From Pristionchus mayeri (taxonomy: Eukaryota; Nematoda; Chromadorea; Rhabditida; Neodiplogasteridae): DNA of 64,000 nucleotides. The first letter of the stretch is position 1, and each line of letters opens with the position of its first letter. The DNA lies in assembly GCA_036245805.1 (NCBI GenBank), contig BTRK01000005.1, positions 4,650,001 to 4,714,000 of the forward strand, written 5' to 3'. Both the position numbers and the translations under genes were made by a program. Shown in pieces: positions 21,701-32,030 of the stretch. The notes beneath the pieces are model-generated. The model worked only from the letters and a program-made list of their open reading frames with translations, did no database searches and was not told where the DNA came from.

Positions 21701-22793
21701 TTATTTTGGAAATTTCATTTTGTAAAAGAATTTTTCGTAAAATTAAAATTTAGAAAAAAATATCTGGAAATTTCCTTTTTGGAAAAACCAACTGTGGAAA
21801 AAATAAATTGGAAACAAATTTTTAGAAAGACCCATTTTGGAAATTTTTCCACTGGTTACGGTATTTTTCGCTGCATCGAGAGAACCGCGAAATAGAAAGA
21901 TTAATTTCAAACATTGATTTTGCATTATTTACTATATTTTCTTTCTTTAATTATTAGTATTGTTAATTACAATAATAATATAATAAAGGAAAATAATAAT
22001 ATGTTACGAATTTGAATGCTCCATAGGTTACGGTAATGTTTCGATCGGCTACAGTACTACAGGTCGTGGAAAAATTTCCAAAACGGGCATTTCCAAAATG
22101 GGAAATTCTGAAATTTATTTTCCATTTCTTGACTTTCCAAAAAATGAATTTCCAAAATTTTTTTTCTAAATATTTTTTTCCAAAATGTGCATTTATGAAA
22201 TGAAATTTACATTTCGGGGTAATACCCTTGAAACGGCTCACTTGGGAAATACGGCAAAGAGAGAATCCATTGTGATAGAATAAGATCAGAAGAAATTGGC
22301 ATAGAAAATCGATCTCATGATCAATCGTTTTTTTACAATATTGGCTTTCCAATTTTCTCTCTTCCATCTCATTTCATTCCAAATATCCGTTTTCAAGAGT
22401 GTGGGTCCCAATACAGTTTGCTGAAACATAACTTTCCTAGATAAATTTTGTCAGTATACTACCATAGATTTATACATGTTGGGAACATGTTGTTACATAA
22501 TTATGAATCAGGTAAGATAGAAGAGGCGATGTAAGATGTCCATCATAAGCGGAAATATCTGCCTTACATTGCACCGACAAAGTTCTCAATTTTACGACAG
22601 TAGGCGCGAAAATAAACGCGTAATTACTTTTCGTAATTCGGGTCACGGTCTCTTCATTCTGCACACTCTCTCGACTGGTGGAACGGCGAGAGAGTGTGCA
22701 GAATGAAGAGACCGCGGTTTCATTTCTCGATCTCTTGTAATTACACAGTATTTTCAGTTCGACGATTGCGTGGACGCCGGTTTTCGATGGTGA
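18721..22793 (+). CDS. Secreted protein, family not recognised
   Basis: Eleven exons: 18721-18801, 18838-18845, 18978-19093, 19200-19301, 19702-19776, 19877-19990, 20074-20134, 20207-20297, 20482-20568, 21403-21489, 22758-22793. They total 858 nt, 285 residues, with compatible phases throughout. Residues 1-20 are a signal peptide (MKAQPRR then AIFFMIFTACSA). The body contains GAPHFWHDGLHFFPCIEDYN, VHDRFEKGLWIRNESGIHIK and MRPAMLEYFACGEAVF, and ends FDDCVDAGFRW. Cysteines are few. The first two junctions are the weak part: intron 1 would be 36 nt and exon 2 only 8 nt. Without that micro-exon the frame meets a TAG. From 18978 on the model is strong. Intron 9 contains a hAT-like MITE, intron 10 a degenerate foldback and a hairpin repeat. 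Confidence 0.75.
20599..21285. mobile_element. hAT-like MITE with 8-bp TSD
   Basis: The 687-bp element begins CATAGTTGCCCA and ends TGGGCAACTATG; the inverted similarity continues through almost the whole element (GACCTACCATT, AAAGTTAGTTTGCGATAATC and CTCCCCTC blocks on both sides). It is flanked by the 8-bp direct repeat TAGAGGAT (20591-20598 and 21286-21293). An 8-bp duplication with short TIRs points to the hAT superfamily. No ORF of note. It sits in an intron of the secreted-protein gene. Confidence 0.9.
21665..22240. repeat. Degenerate AT-rich foldback
   Basis: GAAACGGTACTACCCCGA near 21673 has an inverted partner TCGGGGTAATACCCTTGAAAC near 22215. Between them are many TTTTGGAAATTT-type blocks in opposing orientation. 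It looks like an old foldback element in the last intron of the secreted-protein gene. Confidence 0.55.
22647..22713. repeat. 65-bp dispersed hairpin, best copy
   Basis: Two perfect 27-nt arms (starting GGTCTCTTCATTCTGCACAC, 22647-22673, and its complement 22687-22713) enclose a 13-nt loop. This is the cleanest member of a short hairpin family seen several times in the window. Confidence 0.9.
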
Positions 22794-24039
22794 CAATTAT
22801 ACTTCGACTGCCTATTCCATAATAGTTGTTGATGATCCTCAGTCCCCGTCCCTACTGACTTACTGCCTTTCTACTAGCAACTGATAAAGAACCTCTCATA
22901 CAGTTCTTCTAAACATGTGATTGAGTTCCTGTAATTCGGGCATAACAAGTGCCAACGACATTTGCGCCTTGAATTGAGTATTATTATTCATGACATTTGT
23001 CACTGATTTGAATACATTCGTTAAACTGATATTGCTCACAGGCATTCGTTAAACTGATATTGCTTGAGGAGTCGGTGAGATCAAAAGAATGGTAAACGGG
23101 CTGCGCACGAAACTTCATTCTTAGAAACACAGATTTCATCACGAAACGTTATGTACCACATTTTCACTGCCTCGAAGAACAGAAATTCGACACGAGGAAT
23201 ACAAAACGCACATGATTATGTGTAACGCAAATCAATCAATAGGCCCACTTCTTTCATAAATAACATGAATTGGCCACTACTTGAGCACAAAAAGCTGGCA
23301 AGTCACAATAGTTTTTTTCTGCTCACTTTTCTTACGGGAATGCCATTTTTCGAGTCGGTTTTCTTCGAATGGAAATGATTTTTTTTAAATGTATTTAATG
23401 GCTGACAAATCAATGAAAATTACTCATCAAATCATTCGCTGTTGTAAATCCGCTCATAGAATGTGACAATATTTTTTTCCGTCCGAATAACTAATCACAT
23501 AATAGTGACGCAGCGCTCCCCGAATATTTCCGGTACTGATAGCGCCTTAATGATACAGGGAATGGGCAAAATCGTCAGTTTGACTATCATGGATGTATTT
23601 TATTGTAACCATAGAGCGAGCGAAAAAGAGCGAACAATGGCAATGCCCTTTTGACGGGGAACTACTTCTAATACGGAGAGATTCTTCATTTGCCCGAAAT
23701 ATACTGAAGAACTAATGCGTGTGCCTCGGGAAGGAATGAAAGGAGAAAGAATTTGCCAAAACCATAAAATGAAATGGCCCGCGCCTCAAAGCAAATAATG
23801 CGATGAAATGAGAATCGTTCTAATGACGAAGCAAGTGATTGCAGCGAATTCAGAAACATATGGCAAACATCGTGTAACTGCTTTGTTGTAATACCTCGTG
23901 TTCTAGAAATATACGAATTACAACAGAAATATGGAACTCCACTAATCACATGTGCCTCGGAGTGAATCACTCGATAAACTAATTCCTCGCACCTGTCAGA
24001 TTAGCGCATGCGTCATCCAATCCAGACTGTCTCCAATCC
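22794..24039. other. Intergenic, no gene recognised
   Basis: A small direct repeat (GCATTCGTTAAACTGATATTGCT type, about 23005-23063) is present. Otherwise no supported exon on either strand. Confidence 0.5.
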
Positions 24040-24271
24040 TGCTACGGAGAGGAGAAGGAGAACGGGGAGACGGAACATCGAGGGCTGATGATCGAGGAAA
24101 GTGAGGGTGGTTGACGGTACGATTGACGAAGGTTGACGAGTGGGGGAATTACGGCAGGAAAGAGGGCGCCATAGCCCTGGACGCTAGGTGATATCCTCAA
24201 TAATCGATTTCCTTTGGGATTTGGATGCTGCTTATCAAGATATTTCTCCTTTATCACCTCAATCCTCCTAT
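24040..24271. repeat. Dispersed 232-bp repeat, copy 2
   Basis: Second copy of the repeat at 16207-16438, same orientation, three visible differences. It lies upstream of the C-type lectin gene. Confidence 0.85.
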
Positions 24272-24767
24272 CTCAAGTTGCAAATCAGACTGCCAAACCT
24301 GAATTCCCGCCCCTTGCGAAAGAACGTTTCGAAAAGTCGATAAGATTATGCAGCCACTTATCGGCATCATAAGTCTCTTATCCGACTGCAAATCCCGAAT
24401 ACCCGCTCCTTGCGCAATAACAATAATACTAATAAGTGTTTCATGTTATTGGCACAAGAAAATATGCGAGGAACACGCAAGCAACGGAAAACATGAGATA
24501 CGATAAAACCGAGAAATATATCATATTATACATACCTCCATCTCTCGCAATTCCTTGCTCTCTCCTATCTAATGAGTCATAAAAGAGATGAAAAGATCGG
24601 ACACAAAGGGGAACAATTTGCCAATCCCAAATTGATAACGCCTCGAGAGGCAAACACACTCAGTGATGAAAGGAGAATCGTTCTGATAACACGCGATGGG
24701 ATTGGTACATAAGCAGGAAATGCTGAAGGGGATAGCAATAGTGCCTGTATACCTTCAATCAGTGGAA

Positions 24768-26120
24768 ATGCTTCGCAACATTCTTTACTTCACTGGTGAG
24801 GTCTTCTGCTCAGTTTTAAGCCAATAACTAAGGATACCGGGTGAGGTAGGGTATGTCACACCAGGGCGGGGAGTTGTATGTCATTGGACCTAATCAACAT
24901 AAAAAAAACATGTCTGCTGTTCAGCGCTCTTCGCCTCTGTTTCTGCCCTTGATTGTCCCGAGCAGTACCAGCTGCTGGAGGGCAGGTAAGCTGCGTATTT
25001 TCGAAAATTGATGCAAACATAAATATCCAATATTCAAACTTAGTTTTTTTGATCTTGTATTTTTTTAAATGTTGTACAATGCGCAAGGGGATATGTTTCA
25101 GAACATACACATACATTACAGTGAGAAATATGCGCAATAGAAGATTGGGAACTGTGAGACAAGTCAAACAACATCAAACAATAATTCAGATGTATTCGCC
25201 CCTTCCTGCTCTGGGAGAACGACTCGCTGAGGAATCTCATGCAGAATGCGACACAGGAGTGCACAAATGACGGCGCGCACTTCCCCGTGATCAAGAATGA
25301 CAAGGTACTCGAGTTCGATTAACGGACACTCGTCCCTTAAATTCCAATATTCTGTCACAGCTCGATCGGTCTAGAAAATGAGTTAAAGTAGCTTTTTAGC
25401 ATAATTTTAACACTGTTTTCGGTTAGGTTTCAGGTGAGCTAATTAGCTCTTCCGATCATCAGACAGTTAGTAATTCTGCGATCCGAATGACATATTGTAA
25501 TAAAATATTACGACAACATTTAGGACAACGACGCTTTCAACCGCATTGTGAACACCTTCGACCAGATCAAGGGATGGAACGTATTCCTCGTAATCGGTAA
25601 ATTATTTTTTTCACGAACTAATAGCGCTCGACAAGCAAGAAATAGTGCCCAAAACATGACAATAACCAATTGATACTCGAAAGGGATAATTCTGCCGAAA
25701 ACGTGCAGTATTCAATTAAAAATGTATCTTTAAATTAGAAAGTAATTGTTTCAGACCTCGTTTGCAACGGGTGGTCTAACGTGTTGGAATGGCGCGATGG
25801 ATCCTCGGTCAAGTACACGCCCTACCCGGGAGTCAATCTCGACTTTGACTGCACGAAGAGTACTGTGATCTCCAGGGCGGTAAGATACGATTATGTTCAT
25901 CTCAAATGATACACTAATTCATTGCAAGACTGATGTGTTTCATAATCTGATAACAACTTCCAGTGAGAAAAATATTCGATAGTTCTTGGGCAAGTTGCGA
26001 TAATAAAATATATATTAAAATACATGAAAAAGTGTTTTGCAGAAGCACGACGACTGGCAGGTCGTTTCCATGGACGTGAACTACTCGTACACGGTACTGT
26101 GCGTGATGGATCCAAAGTAG
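24768..26120 (+). CDS. Secreted C-type lectin-like domain protein
   Basis: Six exons: 24768-24795, 24925-24985, 25190-25304, 25524-25596, 25755-25879, 26043-26120, total 480 nt, 159 residues. A signal peptide is split by intron 1 (MLRNILYFTALFASVSA). The rest is a single CTLD: it opens DCPEQYQLLEGRCI, has the first helix and cysteine (NATQECTNDGAHFPVI), the core strands, WRDGSSVKYTPYPG near the ligand-binding loop, C, and a closing YTVLCVMDPK. The usual Ca-binding E-P-N or W-N-D motifs are not obvious, so sugar binding is uncertain. In nematodes such proteins are secreted, often immune or environmental response genes. AATAAA lies about 78 bp past the stop. Confidence 0.88.
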
Positions 26121-26197
26121 ATCTTATCTTACTCGACCTTCCTATCGCGTGCTTTTCCTTCAAATTGTGAATTTGTTGATTGATATTGTGCTAACAC

Positions 26198-26203
26198 AAT
26201 AAA
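26198..26203 (+). terminator. Poly(A) signal AATAAA
   Basis: Canonical hexamer 78 bp after the lectin stop codon at 26118-26120. Confidence 0.7.
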
Positions 26204-27286
26204 TGAGTATCGTGCAATGGAAGTTACTAGATGTGTTTCTGAACTTGGATATAACTTAAAATAAGAAAATTCCATTAATGACGAAGTTGGTGCTTCAAAT
26301 TTTTTTACTAAATACACAAAAGCTTGTCTAAAGATGAAATGTGGTCTATTTTGTGCTTCAGAATTTGTTTTTTTATATTACTTGAAGTCGATTATATCGA
26401 TGTTCACTCTGTAAATTTACAAAACGAGAGAGCGTTAAATGTTGAGAGTTTCAGATTGATAAGTAGGTGAGTCCAAACACGGCATGAGGGGTACCTATTA
26501 GTAGAACGACATGAATAAAATGGGATAATTGCCTTTCCATGGCAGCATTTTATTCGGGATCATAATGGCACCTTTTCCATTTGAGCAACACATATGCGAG
26601 AGAGCGTGAGAAGTGGCGAGATTGAGGTCGACATAGATGATAAGACAATGTAATACCAGTAGCGCCCATTACCATAACGATATCGGGTCTCGTAAAGTGG
26701 GTTTCTCGGTTTGACCAATAATCAACATTTCAACAAAAAGTGAGGATGATGTGAGTGAACCATAGAAACAATTGATATCCAACTGTTTCCGTAGCGCTAA
26801 CCATTCATAGCTTGGCGATAACGGATTCTTCATTTTGTCTGTTCTCTCGCAGAACAAGCCTGTGAGAGAGATGCACGCAGAATAAATATAAGCGTTTCTT
26901 GCTTAGTCATCCATAGAACCATATACAGGAAAAAACTTGGTTTAACCATCGAAGAAGTGTATAGTTTACATGTAAATTCAGAAGATACATCGGCGTTAAT
27001 CACATCACACCTTATGAACTCGTAATTAGTTTATTTAGGGAAGCATTTCCCAAGCATTCGTGCAAGCATTCACTCTTCTCAGGATTCGTCGAAGGAGATA
27101 TTTTAAAATTAGCTTTATCTCATATCGTCATGCGTATAAGAAGGTGAGATATACAAGAAGTGTAGACCCGAGATAAACGACTCCACGGTCTCTCCTTCAT
27201 ATGCACTCTATCGCCGCTCAACCAGTGAGGAAACATCGATATCATTTATCGAAGTCTCGTCGACTCCAAGGATATCATGCACCTGG
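26204..27286. other. Intergenic, no gene recognised
   Basis: No supported exon. A partial, degraded member of the hairpin family may lie around 26825-26885 (ATTCTTCATTTTGTCTG... GAGAGAGATGCACGCAGAAT). Confidence 0.45.
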
Positions 27287-27375
27287 AGCAATCGTCTGAC
27301 TCTTCAGTTTACACGCTCTCTCGCCGATCGGAGAGATGAGAGAGCGTGCAAAGTGAAGAGAGTCAGACCATTGCT
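27287..27375. repeat. Dispersed hairpin, extended copy
   Basis: The core ACACGCTCTCTCGCC...GAGAGAGCGTGC is flanked by longer inverted arms (GAGCAATCGTCTGAC and GTCAGACCATTGCTC). Same family as 22647-22713. Confidence 0.8.
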
Positions 27376-27491
27376 CTGCACCTGGGGAAACGAGGCAAAT
27401 ATAAATCAAACGCAAGAGCGATAAGCACAGCCCAAAAGTTTCGATATCGATTTTAACACATTTATCTAGAGGTCATTAGATTCTCGGGAGA

Positions 27492-30425
27492 TCAGGCGAG
27501 AGCTCTGATGTGCATGGTGTTCCAGTTAGAGCTTCGTGCTTGATTGAGAAAATTTGGGCCTGTTGCTTTGCGGAAAGAGTCGCTCCATCTCGTGATTGGG
27601 CGGCCGCGGCTCCTCTTTCTCCGCGGAATCCATTCGATCACAGATCGGCTCCACTTCCGGCAATCATCATTCGCGATCTTATGCAACCAAAACCATTTCC
27701 TTTTCTGAGCAGTGCGAACGAAGTCCTGAACTCTAGTTGAATCTCGCAACCTCTCATTAGAGACATGATCGAGCACAGTACAGCCAACCATCCAACGCTC
27801 CATTTTTCTTTGAGCCACCGATAATCGATTCATTTGTGCTTTGGTCAGCGCCCAACATTCACAACCGTAAACCACAGCGGGAAGTATGCAGCCGTTGAAA
27901 AGCCGACGTTTATGTGCCATTGGAATACCCTTGTTGATAAGAAAAGTGCGGTGTTTGTGGAAAGCACCAAAACCAGCTTGAATGCGTCGGGTGATTTCAC
28001 AGTCATCATTTCCGCTGACTGCGATTGCGCTTCCCAAGTAGACCACCTTATCTTGCAATTTTACTACTTTTCCTCCTATTCTTACATCCCTTGGATCAGG
28101 CTTGGAACTCATTCCGACAGTTTTATCGCCATTGAGACCCAATCCCACTGTAGCAAGTACACGCTCTAATTCCCTTCCCATCGTCTGAATCTGTCGTTCA
28201 TCGTGAGAAATGAGAACGGCATCATCAGCAAAAAGAATATGGGACAGAAACCGACCATTGATACTTACTCCCTTATTTGCCCAATTTAGCCGACGGAGTG
28301 CCATATCTAGAACCGCAGTGAATAGCCTAGGTGACAAACAATCACCTTGTCGCACACCCCTTCCCACCTTTATGTTGACCTCCTTGCCATTAACCACCAC
28401 CACATTTCTACTTTTCTGGGAAAGGCTTGCGAGGAAAGAAACGACTTCCGAGGGAATCCCTTCTAACTCTATCGCCTTGAACACCGCTTCCGTGTATACA
28501 CTGTCAAAGGCCTTCGAAATGTCTACAAAAAGCAGATAGATCGGTAGCCTATAGTCGACACAGTGAGCAATGACAGACTTTAGAGTGTGGATAGCGTCAA
28601 CTGTGGAATGACCACGTCTGAATCCCATTTGTTCCCAGCTTCTATTTCCATCCAGTACCGATCCATACCTCTTGTTGAGCAACCCAGTTAGCGCTTTCTG
28701 CAAAACAGGAAGCAGACTAATAGGTCTGTAGTTTTTTGTAAGAGTTGGATCCCCAGATTTTGGTAGAAGAATTGTGCGAGAATCCCCAAATCCCAGAGGA
28801 ATAGAACCCAAAATGATGTTGTTAAAGAGATTGGTGAGAGTGGGAACTAACTGATCTACCCCCACTCGGAGCATTTCACCTGTGATACCATCCCTTCCCG
28901 GAGCTTTGCCTGATTTGAAATACCGAAGTATTTGAACGACTTCGGCTTCTACGATGGGAACGAAAGGATCCCTTGCTATCTCCTCGCGGTATCCAACCCC
29001 TCCATCCCCACTATAGAGAGCATTGTAGAAAGATTTGAATGCCTCCTCTATGCCCGTTTGAGTGAAGACTAAGTTCCCATTACCGTCCCTAATGCGTGAA
29101 ATTCTATCCCTCCCAATTGCTAAATTTCTAGTTGCCCTTTTGTAACTTTTCCCAAGCGCAATGGCCTCGTCTACGTAGGAAAGGAGGGATTTATCCCGGT
29201 CGTTTTTAAACGACTCCCTAAGCGCCCTGTTGATAAGTAACCATTCCACTCGAGGAACCCCCACCGCGTCCATTTTTAGTTCCCTCCTACGAATCAACAA
29301 ATCCCTGGTCTTTTGGGATAACCTAATGCCCGGCGGTCTGAACGATGTTGAAATTCTCCTCGCTTCTTGCACTGCCGAGACCACGTTACCGTAATCCAAG
29401 CTCGCACCTCTGCGCTTCAATTCTATGCCTAAGCTGAATTTAAATAAATCGTTGTTGAGGTGCGAGTCCCCCCTTGCCGGTCTATTGCAACCACGACGAA
29501 ATCTGAATGAGAATGATATGGTAGATCTAACCAATCGATGATCGGACGAGAAGTCGAACCGATTAACCACTCCCACATCCAGCACCCGAAGACCCTTTGG
29601 GAACAGAATGTAGTCTATCTCGTTCTTAGTGCGCCCATTGGGTGAAACCCATGTGAATTTTCTAGTACCCCGTTTTTGAAAGAAACTGTTACCAACCCGT
29701 AGTTGCAACCTCTCGCAGAGATCCACAACCATTTGGCCCTTTACATTTCTATTCCCATATCCAAACTTCCCCACTGCACTTTCTCCTGGCTCGCAGTAAC
29801 CCACTTTCCCATTGAAATCGCCCAGGATGACCTTATGCACGAATCGATACCGGTGACTGCCTGAGACTGGTCCGTTGAATCCTCTTTCAACCTCATGGAT
29901 GAAGTTACTGTACTCGACCACGTCATCGCAGGCGGGTGCGTAGATCTGGAATAAGCGAATCAGGACCTTATCCGACACCGCTACATCAAGGAAACAGATC
30001 CTGGGAGTTAGAACGCAAAATCCGACTACCTTCTGCTATACCTCCCCACTCACGATGAAACCAACTCCAGCAGTACGGTTAGGAAGGCGCGATGAATGAT
30101 AGAGTCTTCCATTGCTCCACGTGAGATCCTTCTCTTCTTCTGTCGATCTTCGAACTTCAGAGAGTCCAACGATGTCCGCCTTGATCTTGCTTAGGGCGTT
30201 CTCCAATTCCACGATACGAGCATCCTTGCATAGCGTTAGGCAGTTGAGCGTAGCCAGCGATAAAACAGCCATGAGCATGGTCATACAATGCCACGGTGAC
30301 CACTCCGGCTTGGCAAGGGATTCAAAAATACAACAGATAAAACCCAAAAGTACAACAGATAAAACTGGCCTTCTATTTATGGTCGAAAAGTCGATTGAGC
30401 TACGGGACTTCTGACTATTAATCAA
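27492..30425 (-). pseudogene. RTE-type non-LTR retrotransposon ORF, one in-frame stop
   Basis: The protein has an N-terminal AP-type endonuclease followed by reverse transcriptase. The endonuclease start (LATLNCLTL, VGLSEVRR) is in the segment 30036-30425. After ...FIVSGEV a single TAG interrupts the frame, which then continues unchanged to 27492. In the 828-residue downstream part the endonuclease motifs GDFNG (54) and SDHRLV (145) precede RT motifs: GRDGITGEML (361), LLPKSGDP (404), NYRPISLLP (416), FRRGHSTVDA (453), FVDISKAFD (484), GVRQGDCLSP (541) and FADDAVL (583-589). The C-terminus (MERWMVGC, RSRGRPITRW) is typical of RTE-clade elements. One nonsense codon in about 970 sense codons suggests a young, nearly intact copy. 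Confidence 0.9.
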
Positions 30426-30539
30426 ATAATAGTGCGCTGTAAGTCAAATAAGCGTACATGAAAAAAGATCGTAAAAAGGACACGAATCATGTTTTTTTTT
30501 GCAGCCACTTCAAGCTATTTTTACAGTCGTCATGAAACG

Positions 30540-30770
30540 ATTACGCTTGGTGGTGTAGTGCGGTGAGGCCGACTACTGTTTGGACTACGTATCCCTGCTG
30601 TCCAAGGTGCTTCTAGGGAACGATGCGTTTCGCGACCGGGGTCACTACCAATTAGCCGACCCCGGGGGGGGATGGAGGGCTTGGTCTGCCTCGGGGGATC
30701 GAACTCAGGTCCCTTATATAGCGAGTGGCGCCTCACGCCAATGCACCACCACGCCTCTATCGTGTTTATC
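30540..30770 (-). mobile_element. tRNA-derived SINE candidate
   Basis: On the minus strand GGTGGTGCATTGGCGTGAGGC fits a pol III A box (TGGTGCATTGG), and GAGTTCGATCCCCC about 45 nt on fits a B box (GTTCGATCC). The acceptor stem does not pair, so it is not a working tRNA. A further ~150 nt follow. It sits about 100 bp from the RTE element's 5' end; RTE-type LINEs are known partners of tRNA SINEs, but no shared 3' tail was shown. Confidence 0.55.
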
Positions 30771-31198
30771 AGAAACTGTAAATTATGGCTAGGGACCACA
30801 AGGTGGATGGCCGAAATTATCACACAGGCCTAATTGTGTGGTTAATCTGTTCCCATGTGGCTAAATAAGTTCATGCATTTTGAATTATTTTGATGTCTAA
30901 TGTTTGAGCCAAGATAAAGCCCAAAATGTGGGTGAATTGAGCATAACGTGAAAGGCCCAAAACGCGAGACGAGAGAAAGAGGGGCGGAGCCTATTTCTCC
31001 ATTGCCTCTTCAATTCTCGAAAGGATCGGGTAGGGCTTCGCCGAACTCTGTAGAGGAAGGAAGAGGGGCTTTCTCGTATTTAGGGTGCTCTCTAGTCGCG
31101 CCGGGTGAGAGAAGGGCGAGAGGAGTGGAGGGAGAGGGAAGAGAGGAAACGTGGAGTGTCACGAGCCATGCGCGTTTCGTCGAAGAGACACATTATGA

Positions 31199-31444
31199 GT
31201 TCGCAACCAAATCACTAGTTCAAAAATGAATTTGGAAGCTCTTTTCATTTTCTTTCGAATGAGCCTCCGTGACCCTGGAAAATCCTTTTCTGAGTAGGTC
31301 AGCATACGAGTTTTATAGTTTTCGCTCTATAAAACTTGTATGCTGACCTACTTAGAGATGGATTTTCCAGGGTCACGGAGGCTCATTCGATAGAGGATGA
31401 AAAGAGCTTCCAAATTCTTTTGAACTAGTGATTTGGTTGCGAAT
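31199..31444. mobile_element. 245-bp foldback MITE
   Basis: Nearly the entire sequence is an inverted repeat: TTCGCAACCAAATCACTAGT at the left pairs with ACTAGTGATTTGGTTGCGAA at the right, and the centre is ATAGTTTTCGCTCTAT. There is no ORF and no clear target duplication. Confidence 0.85.
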
Positions 31445-32030
31445 GAAGCCTGTGTCCCCCTGATCTCGCTGTCGCGGAGGAAAGTGTCAGTGCCGAGTGG
31501 GCGGAGCTTGCGGTGTCTAATTATAGCACCTTATTTCGATAAGTCCTCGCAATTCCGAACTATACACAACCCTACGATATGGACTCATACATTTTCGCGC
31601 ATCCGTTTACCGATCCCGATTGATCCCAAATGAAACTGGCAGTTTTACATTTCCCCGAAAGTAGGGCATTCGGAGAACCATAAGCCAATAGGGGCTACAC
31701 TTTTTCCTGCTACAAATATGGAGACATTTAATCAGGCCTTTATGTGAATTGGGCACAAGACTCTACTCATTTATCGGGCTCTATCACTTAGCCGATCACA
31801 AGAGAGAGAAGAGTGAGCTAGAGGGGTAGTACATGCGAAATTTGAGATTTCGGGACGAGAAAGAGACCGGGCACTCTCTAGTCTCAATGTTTTGCAATTG
31901 AGCCGTGAATTGGGAGAACTCCTCAATTGTATCCCGAGGGCGGGGTTTTGAGTGTTGGCATTTCCTTCGTAAATAGGCGGTGCCGGCTCCTTATTCATCC
32001 ATTCAATTCGAGCAAGGAACCTGTGAGCAG
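31445..32030. other. Upstream region of the TGF-beta ligand gene
   Basis: No exon recognised. The start codon at 32031 follows directly on CTGTGAGCAG, which could be a spliced-leader acceptor, so the promoter would lie further up in this stretch. Confidence 0.4.

Noticed and set aside
25102..25153. Extra exon of the lectin gene (RTYTYITVRNM)
   Set aside because: It has splice-like ends, but joining exon 2 directly to 25190 gives the continuous CTLD sequence LEGRCIRPFLLWEND with correct phase, while including this exon breaks the phase.
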